DNA of 23,510 nt from the NCBI GenBank assembly GCA_031423755.1, contig JANPGC010000038.1:1-23510 (forward strand). The letters run 5' to 3'. The translations under genes and the position numbers were made by a program. Source of the stretch: JANMEX01 sp031423755. GTDB taxonomy: Bacteria > Pseudomonadota > Alphaproteobacteria > Rhizobiales > Rhizobiaceae. Below are positions 14,248 through 21,408 of this stretch, one piece after another; the first letter of the stretch is position 1; each line of letters starts with the position of its first letter. A model generated the notes under the pieces. It was given only the letters and a program-made list of their open reading frames with translations. It was not told where the DNA came from and did not search any database.

Positions 14248-14678
14248 AGTATGAACGCCGCTGCCGCGGCATCAATGCGCTCGTCGCGCTTGGCGCGGCT
14301 GACATCCATCGAAATCAACACCCTCTCCGCCGCAACGGTTGACAGCCGCTCGTCCTGAAACACGAAGGGCAGGGCGCTGAGGCGCTCCATGTTGCGCACA
14401 AATGCACGCGTCGCCTGCGCGCGCGGACCTTCCGATCCGTCCATGTTGATAGGCAGGCCAATGACAAAAACGCTGACCTCGAACTTGTCCGCACATTTCA
14501 AAAGTTCAGCCGCGTCCTTGGTGAATTTCGTGCGCGCGATGACCAATTTCGGGTTGGCCAACCGCCAGCCAAGGTCCGAGACCGCAAAGCCGATTGTCGT
14601 GGTGCCAAGGTCCAATCCGGCGATGGTGCGGCCGGGCTTGATTTCTGTGGCAAGTGTTTCAAGTGTCAGTATGGTCAT
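14193..14678 (-). CDS. ruvX: Holliday junction resolvase-like protein RuvX (YqgF)
   Basis: This protein of about 161 residues is of the RNase H-like YqgF family; family members are linked to Holliday-junction resolution and to 16S rRNA 5'-end maturation. The first strand AGLDLGTTTIGFAVSD carries the catalytic aspartate, VIGLPINMDGSEGPRAQATRAF is the diagnostic mid-protein motif, FQDERLST follows, and DERIDAAAAAFIL provides the C-terminal acidic residues. An upstream in-frame ATG adds seven residues; MTILTLETLA at 14678 fits the family better. It is divergent from the metal-dependent hydrolase (50 bp between starts) and its 3' end overlaps the DUF6105-like gene. Confidence 0.93.
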   Translation of the reverse strand: MTILTLETLATEIKPGRTIAGLDLGTTTIGFAVSDLGWRLANPKLVIARTKFTKDAAELLKCADKFEVSVFVIGLPINMDGSEGPRAQATRAFVRNMERLSALPFVFQDERLSTVAAERVLISMDVSRAKRDERIDAAAAAFILQGALDRLARLSADAAAG

Positions 14679-14728
14679 GGCAGACGCGGATATCATCACA
14701 TGCGCTGCGTTGCGAGGAGAATGAGACG

Positions 14729-15433
14729 ATGAAGATCACATGGCTTGGCCATTCCGCATTCCGTGTAGAAACTGCCAAGGCGCACATTCTCATTGATCCG
14801 TTTCTGACCGGAAACCCCGGCGCGCGCGACATCGACGTCAAGGACGCAACGCGCGGAATTACCCACATTGCCCTGACGCATGGCCATGGCGACCATGTCG
14901 GCGACACGATCCAGCTCGCCAAGGAGACTGGCGCGACCGTCGTCGCCAACTTTGATCTCCTGATGTGGCTGGCCACCAAGGGCGTCAAGAAATTCGACCC
15001 GATGAACACCGGCGGCACGGTTTTCCACGAAGGGTTTTCGGTCACGCTGGTCAACGCGCTGCATTCATCCGCGCAGCTTACCGAGGATGGCGTGTCGCAC
15101 GCACTCGGCAGCGCGGGCGGGCTGATGTTCCACTTTGACGATGCGCCCTCGCTCTTGCACATGGGCGACACCGACATTTTCTCGGACATGGCGCTCATTG
15201 AGGAGCTGCACCAGCCACAGATCGGCATAGTGCCCATCGGCGACCGGTTCACAATGGGCGGCGCGGTCGCTGCGCTGGCCTGCCGCCGCTATTTCAAGTT
15301 CGAGCACATACTGCCTGCCCACTATGCCTCGTTCCCGATGGTTGACGCGAACGCAGACAAATTTGTCGAAGCCCTCGAAGGCGATCGCGACAGGGCGAAG
15401 GTCAGCAAGGCTGGCACGGTGCAAACCTTCTGA
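14729..15433 (+). CDS. UPF0173-type metal-dependent hydrolase
   Basis: A 234-residue protein of the metallo-beta-lactamase fold. MKITWLGHSAFRVE is the typical UPF0173 start, and THGHGDHVGDT gives the HxHxDH metal-binding motif (H51, H53, D55, H56). LLHMGDTD and LPAHYASFP supply the later metal ligands. A longer upstream reading exists, but the ATG at 14729 lies behind GAGGAG and matches the family. The substrate is unknown. It stands alone on the plus strand, with gatCA having its own promoter just downstream. Confidence 0.93.
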   Translation: MKITWLGHSAFRVETAKAHILIDPFLTGNPGARDIDVKDATRGITHIALTHGHGDHVGDTIQLAKETGATVVANFDLLMWLATKGVKKFDPMNTGGTVFHEGFSVTLVNALHSSAQLTEDGVSHALGSAGGLMFHFDDAPSLLHMGDTDIFSDMALIEELHQPQIGIVPIGDRFTMGGAVAALACRRYFKFEHILPAHYASFPMVDANADKFVEALEGDRDRAKVSKAGTVQTF

Positions 15434-15441
15434 CAAAGCAA

Positions 15442-15470
15442 TTGCGAAAGCGGGTCTGCCTCTTTATACC
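15442..15470 (+). promoter_or_regulatory. gatC: Candidate promoter of gatCA
   Basis: TTGCGA (15442-15447) and TATACC (15465-15470) are separated by 17 bp, giving a start near 15477 and a leader of about 30 nt before gatC. It begins nine bases after the stop codon of the hydrolase gene. Confidence 0.55.
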
Positions 15471-15505
15471 CGCCAAATCTGCATTTCCTTCCCGAAGGCT
15501 CTCCC

Positions 15506-15793
15506 ATGTCCGTTGATCTTGCCACCGTCAAACGCGTCGCGCGGCTTGCCCGCATCGCCGTTTCCGAAGAAGACGCCGAGCGCATGACCGGCGAACTCAA
15601 CGGCATTCTCGGCTTTGTTGCGCAATTGGACGAGGTCAATGTCGATGGCGTCGAGCCGCTGACCTCGATCATTCCGATGGCGCTGCGCCGCCGCGAGGAC
15701 GTGGTAACTGACGGGGCCAAGGTGGAAGACGTCATCGCCAATGCTCCCGCCAGCGAAGAGAATTTCTTCGTGGTGCCAAAAGTGGTCGAGTAA
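15506..15793 (+). CDS. gatC: Aspartyl/glutamyl-tRNA amidotransferase subunit C
   Basis: The 95-residue GatC subunit wraps around and stabilises GatA and GatB. MSVDLATVKRVARLARIAVSEEDAE and LDEVNVDGVEPLTSI are family hallmarks, and the length is normal. GAAGG precedes the ATG. GatCAB converts Glu-tRNA(Gln), and Asp-tRNA(Asn) where needed, to the correct aminoacyl-tRNA in bacteria lacking the direct synthetases, as most alphaproteobacteria do. gatA follows 48 bp downstream. Confidence 0.96.
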   Translation: MSVDLATVKRVARLARIAVSEEDAERMTGELNGILGFVAQLDEVNVDGVEPLTSIIPMALRRREDVVTDGAKVEDVIANAPASEENFFVVPKVVE

Positions 15794-15841
15794 CGACCAC
15801 GCGCTGCCACGCACCTTTGATTTCAGCGAAAGCCTGCTCCC

Positions 15842-17323
15842 ATGTCTGATTTGACCCGCCTCACCATTGCCGAAGCCCGTGCCGCGCTTGCCAAGCGCGA
15901 GACGTCTGCGGTCGAGCTTACCGACGCGTATCTCTCGGCGATTGATGCGGCGAATGGCGAGCTGAACGCCTACATTTCCGTGACGGCTGAAAAGGCGCGC
16001 AAGATGGCCAAGGCCTCGGACGCGCGGCGGGCTTCGGGCGATGCCGGAGCGCTTGAGGGTATTCCGCTCGGCATCAAGGATCTTTACGCCACCGAAGGCG
16101 ATCATACACAAGCATGTTCGCATATACTGGATGGTTTCAAGCCGAGATATGAATCGACCGTCACCGCCAATCTGTGGAGCGACGGCGCGGTGCAGCTTGG
16201 CAAATTGAACATGGACGAGTTTGCGATGGGCTCATCCAACGAGTCGTCTTGGTACGGCGCGGTGAAAAACCCGTGGCGCGAGACTGGCTCGAATGCGCAT
16301 TATGTGCCCGGCGGCTCGTCCGGCGGGTCGGCATCTGCCGTTTCCTCATGGCTCTGCGCCGCCGCCACGGCGACAGACACTGGTGGATCAATCCGCCAGC
16401 CTGCGGCCTTTACCGGCACCGTCGGCATCAAGCCAACCTATGGCCGCTGCTCGCGCTGGGGCATTGTCGCATTTGCATCCTCGCTCGATCAGGCGGGTCC
16501 AATCGCCCGCGACGTGCGCGATGCTGCGATCATGCTGAAGTCGATGGCATCCTTTGACCCAAAGGACTCGACGTCCGTTGACCTGCCCGTGCCGGACTAC
16601 GAGGCGGCAATAGGCAAGTCGCTTAAAGGCCTGAAAATCGGTATTCCAAAGGAATACCGCGTTGAAGGCATGCCCGACGAAATCGAGACGCTCTGGCAGC
16701 AGGGCATTGCATGGCTGAAGGACGCCGGTGCCGAAATTGTCGACATTTCGCTGCCGCATACCAAATACGCGCTGCCTGCTTACTATATCGTCGCGCCTGC
16801 TGAAGCCTCGTCCAACCTCGCGCGTTATGACGGTGTGCGCTACGGCCTGCGCGTGCCGGGCAAAGACATCATCGACATGTATGAAAAGACCCGCGCCGAA
16901 GGGTTCGGCCGCGAGGTCAAGCGGCGCATCATGATCGGCACCTATGTGCTTTCAGCGGGCTACTATGACGCCTACTATCTTAAGGCGCAGAAGGTCCGCT
17001 CGCTGATCAAGCGCGACTTTGACCTCGCCTATGCCGCCGGCGTTGATGCGATCCTGACTCCGGCAACGCCGTCAGCCGCCTTCAAAATTGGCGACGAAAA
17101 TCTCAATGCCGATCCGGTTCACATGTATCTGAACGATATTTTCACGGTGACTGTCAACATGGCGGGTCTTCCAGGCATCGCCGTTCCAGCCGGCATCTCG
17201 TCCACCGGCCTGCCGCTCGGTCTTCAACTGATCGGGCGTCCGTTCGACGAGGAAACGCTGTTCAAAACCGCTGCGGTGATCGAGAAGGCTGCAGGCAAGT
17301 TCACGCCGTCCAAATGGTGGTGA
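15842..17323 (+). CDS. gatA: Aspartyl/glutamyl-tRNA amidotransferase subunit A
   Basis: This 493-residue amidase subunit releases ammonia from glutamine for transamidation by GatB. The Ser-cisSer-Lys triad is present: K79 in GIPLGIKD, cis-Ser159 in GGSSGGSASA and Ser183 in TDTGGSIRQPA. The length fits the family. It forms an operon with gatC. gatB is not next to it; the following gene is on the opposite strand, so gatB must lie outside this window. A hairpin at 17322-17340 that includes the stop codon probably marks the transcript end. Confidence 0.97.
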   Translation: MSDLTRLTIAEARAALAKRETSAVELTDAYLSAIDAANGELNAYISVTAEKARKMAKASDARRASGDAGALEGIPLGIKDLYATEGDHTQACSHILDGFKPRYESTVTANLWSDGAVQLGKLNMDEFAMGSSNESSWYGAVKNPWRETGSNAHYVPGGSSGGSASAVSSWLCAAATATDTGGSIRQPAAFTGTVGIKPTYGRCSRWGIVAFASSLDQAGPIARDVRDAAIMLKSMASFDPKDSTSVDLPVPDYEAAIGKSLKGLKIGIPKEYRVEGMPDEIETLWQQGIAWLKDAGAEIVDISLPHTKYALPAYYIVAPAEASSNLARYDGVRYGLRVPGKDIIDMYEKTRAEGFGREVKRRIMIGTYVLSAGYYDAYYLKAQKVRSLIKRDFDLAYAAGVDAILTPATPSAAFKIGDENLNADPVHMYLNDIFTVTVNMAGLPGIAVPAGISSTGLPLGLQLIGRPFDEETLFKTAAVIEKAAGKFTPSKWW

Positions 17324-17340
17324 GGGCGCAAAGCGCCCTC
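17322..17340. terminator. Hairpin between convergent gatA and the DUF1993 gene
   Basis: GAGGGCGC (17322-17329), loop AAA, GCGCCCTC (17333-17340) is a perfect 8-bp stem overlapping the gatA stop codon. There is only a weak T-stretch after it (ATTTC), so termination may be partial or may act on both strands. Confidence 0.45.
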
Positions 17341-17351
17341 ATTTCAAGCGC

Positions 17352-17858
17352 TTACTCGCGGCCCATAAAGTTCATTTTGCCTAGCGGCACGCCGTTTTTG
17401 CGTGCGACGGCGTAGGCCATAGATGTGTGAAAATAGAGGTTCGGCAGTGCGTAGTTGACAAGGTAGGTCTGCGCGGGGAACGTCATTTCGTTCCCTGCCG
17501 CCTTGATTGTGATTGCGCGGTCTTCCTGACCATCAAGGTCTGAGGCCTTGAACGATTTCACGAACTCGACGGTCTTTGCAATGCGGGCCTGAAGCTCGGC
17601 AACAGTCTTTTCGGAGTCCTCAAACTTCGGGTTGTCGGTGCCGGAGATGCGTGCCATCGCGCCCTTTGCATGGTCGCATGCAATCTGCACCTGTCTTGCC
17701 ATCGGCAGCATATCCTCGATCAAGCGGTCGCCAAGAATAGTCCCCGCATCCATGCCCTTGGACTTTGCGAACTCCTCAGTCTTTTTCAGCGTAATCGACA
17801 GGCTGGTCAGCATCTGGAGAAGTGCGGGCACTGTGGCCGCGTAAAGTGAGATGGTCAT
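17352..17858 (-). CDS. DUF1993 family protein
   Basis: A 168-residue soluble protein, mainly helical. MTISLYAATVPALLQMLTSLS at the N-terminus, LIEDMLPMARQVQIACDHAKG in the first third and LPNLYFHTSMAYAVARKNGV near the end are typical of DUF1993, which is related to the DinB/YfiT-like four-helix fold. The histidines at DHAKG and YFHTS could be metal ligands, as in DinB-like proteins. Biological function is not known. It converges with gatA and is divergent from the small secreted-protein gene. Confidence 0.85.
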   Translation of the reverse strand: MTISLYAATVPALLQMLTSLSITLKKTEEFAKSKGMDAGTILGDRLIEDMLPMARQVQIACDHAKGAMARISGTDNPKFEDSEKTVAELQARIAKTVEFVKSFKASDLDGQEDRAITIKAAGNEMTFPAQTYLVNYALPNLYFHTSMAYAVARKNGVPLGKMNFMGRE

Positions 17859-18027
17859 ATGAAATTCCCTTGTGTGTTTCGCACGGTCATTCTGGCGCGA
17901 CGTGCTGCGTTGAAATCGGTTATGGGCGGGTCAATTGCAAGTGTGCTTGCCGATAAAGTCCGCAGTATGGGTCTCTCGCACCCACTCGCCTCTTGTGCCA
18001 TCATCGCCCGGGTTGATGGAGGTTGCC

Positions 18028-18546
18028 ATGTTTCTACGCATTGCATTGACGGCGCTGTTGCTGTCCACCGCATCCGCCCGCGCGGACTTCACCTATCTGG
18101 TGGAAGAGGGGCCATGGACCATTGGCGGCGGCAAGACGCATTGCGAGGTAGTGAACCGCCCGCCCGAAGAGGCCAACTACATGCCGGTCAACATGCTCTT
18201 CATCACCGAGGATGAAAAGCGCACACCACAGGTTCGGGTTGTTTTCTGGCCCGGCGCGTTGCCGGAAAAGGTGAGCGAGATTGTGTTTACGGTCTTCGCC
18301 GACGGACCACAGGTTTTCAAGATGCCTGCGAAGCTTGGCAATCCTGACTGGTACAATGTCTCAACGACCGAACCTTTGCCAAAGGAGTTTGTACGGCTGC
18401 TGGAGGGCGGGGCAAGAATCGTGAACATGCAAGTTGAGGTCCCGGGAAGCAAAGCGAAAACGGTGTTCAGCATGAAGGCAATAGACAGCGCGCTGTTCAG
18501 CCTTCACAGTTGCGTCAGCGCGATGGAAAACGCGCGCAAGCCGTAA
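18028..18546 (+). CDS. Hypothetical secreted protein
   Basis: A 172-residue protein with a clear signal peptide, MFLRIALTALLLSTASARA, with probable cleavage before DFTYLV. GGAGG lies five bases before this ATG, which decides the start over an in-frame ATG four codons upstream. The mature part, about 153 residues, has two cysteines (CEVVNR early and SCVSAM near the end) that could form a disulphide in the periplasm. I recognise no domain. Its end lies 6 bp from the end of the convergent NUDIX gene. Confidence 0.8.
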   Translation: MFLRIALTALLLSTASARADFTYLVEEGPWTIGGGKTHCEVVNRPPEEANYMPVNMLFITEDEKRTPQVRVVFWPGALPEKVSEIVFTVFADGPQVFKMPAKLGNPDWYNVSTTEPLPKEFVRLLEGGARIVNMQVEVPGSKAKTVFSMKAIDSALFSLHSCVSAMENARKP

Positions 18547-18552
18547 CCGGCG

Positions 18553-19008
18553 TCAAATGACCGGCACAAATTCCTCGATGAGGTCACGCAATTCCGCCTC
18601 GTCGACACTGGACGCCGCATCGCTCAATGTCATCCAGTGGCGCTTGCGCTCGCTCTTTTCCGGCCATTTCGGCAGCACCTTGGCGACCTGCATGGAATAG
18701 ACCATGACCTTACAGGGCAGGGCAAAACCCGGGCCAAATATCTTGTTATACTCATATGAGCCGATTGGCATGGATGAGGTCTTGCCGCCGACGCCGGCCT
18801 CCTCATACGCCTCGCGTGCGGCGGCCTTCGCGTCGCTGAGCTTCTTTATCGGCCAGCCTTTGGGGATGACAAACCGGCCCGTGTCCCGGCTGGTGACCAG
18901 AAGCACTTTCAACACGCCATGGTCAAACCGCCACGCCAAAGCGCCAACCTGCTTGCGCGGCGGGTTTGCAGCTTGGCTGTCGGCACTTGGCAATGGCTCC
19001 ATCAACAT
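18553..19008 (-). CDS. NUDIX hydrolase (DIPP/MTH3-like)
   Basis: A 151-residue NUDIX protein. The box reads PKGWPIKKLSDAKAAAREAYEEAGV: the glycine and the REAYEEAGV helix are intact, but the glutamate expected eight residues before the arginine is a leucine. That change is tolerated in some relatives of diphosphoinositol-polyphosphate phosphohydrolases, which begin the same way after FVIPKGW. RKQVGALAWR precedes it as the first strand. Substrate is uncertain. The start may be ATG 19008 or ATG 19002. A promoter-like pair lies about 30 bp upstream. Confidence 0.88.
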   Translation of the reverse strand: MLMEPLPSADSQAANPPRKQVGALAWRFDHGVLKVLLVTSRDTGRFVIPKGWPIKKLSDAKAAAREAYEEAGVGGKTSSMPIGSYEYNKIFGPGFALPCKVMVYSMQVAKVLPKWPEKSERKRHWMTLSDAASSVDEAELRDLIEEFVPVI

Positions 19009-19034
19009 GGCTTTATCGCTTGAATCGGTGGCGG

Positions 19035-19063
19035 ATTATCCGCGCAAATTCATTATCCGGCAA
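19035..19063 (-). promoter_or_regulatory. Candidate promoter of the NUDIX gene
   Basis: On the minus strand TTGCCG (19063-19058) and GATAAT (19040-19035) are separated by 17 bp. The predicted start is near 19028, giving a leader of 20-26 nt. Confidence 0.5.
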
Positions 19064-19137
19064 ACAAGTTTATCACCCGTTTACCGTGAAGCCTGTAGCG
19101 ATTCCATTGCAGATTTGTGACTTCGAACGAGTCCAGG

Positions 19138-19635
19138 TTATCCTTTGTGCCCATCGGCGATTGGCGCCTGATAGGTGAAGCCCAGATCCCAAGGGAAGTA
19201 GATCCATGTGTCCTGGCTGACTTCTGTGACGAATGTATCGACCAAGGGCCGGCCTTTCGGCTTTGCATAGACGGTGGCAAAATGCGCATTTGGCATCATG
19301 GCCCGGACGATTGCCGCTGTTTTGCCGGTGTCGGTCAAATCGTCAATGATCAAAACGCCTTCGCCGTCATTTTCCAAAAGCTCCGGCGTGATTTCCTTCA
19401 AGACCTTCAGTTCGCCCTGTTCGGAATATTCGTGATAGGAGGCGATGCAGACGGTCTCGATCATGCGGATGCCAAGTTCGCGGCAGATGATCGCGGCAGG
19501 CACCAGCCCGCCACGCGTGATCACCACCATCGCCCGCCAGTTCTTGTTCTGCGCGGCAAGCCGCCAGGCAAGCGCGCGCGCATCGCGGTGGAACTGATCC
19601 CAAGACACGGGGAAGGCTTTTTCGGGAAGGGACAT
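19138..19635 (-). CDS. gpt: Xanthine (guanine) phosphoribosyltransferase
   Basis: A 165-residue purine-salvage enzyme that joins xanthine or guanine to PRPP. The PRPP-binding loop VLIIDDLTDTGKTA (94-107), VITRGGLVPA (38-47) and YFPWDLG near the C-terminus are Gpt signatures, and the length is close to E. coli Gpt. GGAG precedes the ATG. It follows the CinA-like gene by 72 bp on the same strand and may be co-transcribed with it. Confidence 0.94.
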   Translation of the reverse strand: MSLPEKAFPVSWDQFHRDARALAWRLAAQNKNWRAMVVITRGGLVPAAIICRELGIRMIETVCIASYHEYSEQGELKVLKEITPELLENDGEGVLIIDDLTDTGKTAAIVRAMMPNAHFATVYAKPKGRPLVDTFVTEVSQDTWIYFPWDLGFTYQAPIADGHKG

Positions 19636-19707
19636 GGTGCACTCCGGGCCGGGCGTTGGAATGCGTTTCGCCTTAGCGCCAAACTGGGATGATTGGCAAG
19701 CGCAGCG

Positions 19708-20472
19708 CTAACCCGCCGGGGCCTGAACCTTGTTCGCCGCGCTTTCGAGCCGTGCCAAAAGCGTCCGCACATCGCCGGCCGCCGCTTCCAACGCGGCGTC
19801 ATCGCGTGCCCGCACGATCAGCTCAACCGCATAACCGCCATCGACCATTTTCGGGTAGGAGCCGATCACCGTCTCCGGATGCGCCTTCTGGATATCGCGC
19901 AAAGCCGTGCCGATCACGCCTTCGCCATAGGGGCACGCAATCGAAACCGACTTCAACACGATACCCGTCTTGAGCGTCGGGAGCACAGCATCAACCATTG
20001 CCTCGAACACCGACGGGACTCCTGCCATCAAATGCACATTGCCAATGACAAATCCCGGTGCAATCGACACCTTGTTCTCGATGAGAGCCGACCCGCGCGG
20101 CATCCGGGCCATGCGCTGGCGGGCTTCGTTGAACTCGACACCGCGCGAGGCATAGGAATCGCCAAGCAATTTCATCGCCGTGGCGTCGTGCTCGCACGGC
20201 ACGCCAAACGCTTTCGACACCGCGTCCGCCGTGATGTCGTCATGCGTCGGGCCAATGCCGCCTGAGGTGAAGACGTAAGTGTAGCGATGACGCAGCGCGT
20301 CCAATGCTGCAACAATGTCGGCCTCCTCGTCGGCGACAATGCGCACTTCCTTCAGATCTATGCCAACCGCAGTCAGCATGGTCGCCAGATGGCCAATGTT
20401 CCGGTCCTTGGTGCGTCCGGATAGCAATTCGTCGCCGATGGCCAGAATCCCAGCCGTAATGGTGTCAGTCAT
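19708..20472 (-). CDS. CinA-like / molybdopterin-binding (MoaB-Mog fold) domain protein
   Basis: A 254-residue protein matching the N-terminal domain of competence/damage-inducible protein A. ILAIGDELLSGRTKDRN at the start, FTSGGIGPTHDDITADAVSKAF (about 68-89) and LMAGVPSVFEAM are family landmarks; the GGIGPTHDD loop is the ligand-binding site of the MoaB/Mog fold. The nicotinamide-nucleotide amidase domain of full-length CinA is absent, so this is the stand-alone version common in alphaproteobacteria. Some relatives act as nucleotide-sugar or ADP-ribose pyrophosphatases; whether this one does cannot be told here. Confidence 0.92.
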   Translation of the reverse strand: MTDTITAGILAIGDELLSGRTKDRNIGHLATMLTAVGIDLKEVRIVADEEADIVAALDALRHRYTYVFTSGGIGPTHDDITADAVSKAFGVPCEHDATAMKLLGDSYASRGVEFNEARQRMARMPRGSALIENKVSIAPGFVIGNVHLMAGVPSVFEAMVDAVLPTLKTGIVLKSVSIACPYGEGVIGTALRDIQKAHPETVIGSYPKMVDGGYAVELIVRARDDAALEAAAGDVRTLLARLESAANKVQAPAG

Positions 20473-20526
20473 GAATGATTTCCCTTATACGCCGGACATA
20501 GGCGCAAGCGCGCCCAGCGGCAAGGC

Positions 20527-20553
20527 TTGCAACGCGCGCTTTCGTCCTTTAGG
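20527..20553 (+). promoter_or_regulatory. Weak candidate promoter of tRNA-Leu
   Basis: TTGCAA (20527-20532) and TTTAGG (20548-20553) are spaced by 15 bp just upstream of the tRNA. Both hexamers and spacing are imperfect; the position is the main argument. Confidence 0.25.
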
Positions 20554-20565
20554 CAGCCGAGGCGT

Positions 20566-20651
20566 GTGGGCGTGGCGAAATGGTAGACGCAACGGGCTTA
20601 AAACCCGTACTTCGCAAGAGGGTGGGGGTTCGAGTCCCCCCGCCCACACCA
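20566..20651 (+). tRNA. tRNA-Leu (anticodon UAA)
   Basis: An 86-nt class II tRNA. Acceptor stem GTGGGCG (20566-20572) pairs with CGCCCAC (20641-20647), followed by discriminator A and an encoded CCA (20649-20651). The D-stem is GCG/CGC with GGTAGA in the loop. The anticodon stem ACGGG/CCCGT encloses loop CTTAAAA, giving anticodon TAA (20599-20601). The variable arm is long, and the T-arm is GGGGG-TTCGAGT-CCCCC. All features point to leucine, decoding UUA/UUG. Confidence 0.97.
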
Positions 20652-20661
20652 AGGGAAATTG

Positions 20662-21345
20662 ATGGAATTTTCTTGGATCGAATTACCCTTTTGGGAAGAG
20701 TGGGGTGCCATAACCCGCATTCACGGCAGTGCAATGGTCGCTTTTGACCATTCCATGCTCTTCATGCAGCATCAAATGACTGCTGGAAATGAACTGGTCC
20801 ATTCTGAATCCGGTTCCGCTTTCAAAACGCTTACTTCTGACCATTTGTCCCGGATTTCCCATGGCAATGACCTGCACAAAATGGCGCTGCTTCGGTATTA
20901 TTCTGCTTTTGAAACGTTCGTGCGCTATGCCGAATTTGTCACTTCCACTGGCGACTATGAGCTTGTGCGCAGACCCTTGTCGATTGCTGAAATTGAGATG
21001 ATAGAATCGCATCTGTTGAAGGGTGGCGTCGAGGCGTGGGCGGACGTAATCATCAAAAAACTCAAGCAAAATTGGTCCGACGTGTATGGTGGAAAGGCCG
21101 GTCTGGTGGAGGTATCGCTGATGCGAAACGCGATTGCTCACGGTGTTCGTAGCATGAACCAAAGCATGCTTGATGCCGCGGTTGCACGCAGCGCCGCTCT
21201 TCCATTCCAAGCCGGTCAGGCAATAACAATTTCCTTTGAACTTCTAAACGAGTATAGGGGTCGGCTTCGGTCCTTTTGCAGGGTTCTTTCCGACGGACTT
21301 GTTCATGTTGCAAAAGGCACACACCGGGATATTCAAGTCCCTTGA
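20662..21345 (+). CDS. HEPN-domain protein, putative ribonuclease
   Basis: A 227-residue soluble protein I do not know by name. It carries the HEPN signature RNAIAHG (R155-N156 ... H160, the R-x4-H catalytic motif) after a long helix (KKLKQNWSDVYGGKAGLVEVSLM). An earlier helical stretch, LLRYYSAFETFVRYAEF (77-93), fits the first HEPN helices of RiboL-PSP/MAE_28990-type families. Many HEPN proteins are RNases in toxin-antitoxin or phage-defence systems. No antitoxin or nucleotidyltransferase partner lies beside it. AAGGGA, directly after the tRNA CCA, is its ribosome binding site. The gene is less GC-rich than its neighbours, and its place behind a tRNA fits horizontal acquisition. HEPN assignment is by motif only. 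Confidence 0.7.
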   Translation: MEFSWIELPFWEEWGAITRIHGSAMVAFDHSMLFMQHQMTAGNELVHSESGSAFKTLTSDHLSRISHGNDLHKMALLRYYSAFETFVRYAEFVTSTGDYELVRRPLSIAEIEMIESHLLKGGVEAWADVIIKKLKQNWSDVYGGKAGLVEVSLMRNAIAHGVRSMNQSMLDAAVARSAALPFQAGQAITISFELLNEYRGRLRSFCRVLSDGLVHVAKGTHRDIQVP

Positions 21346-21408
21346 TCCAAGAACCGCTCGCATGGCAGCTTTTTTGAGGCCATCGCGGTGAAACCTGAAA
21401 GTTTCTGA

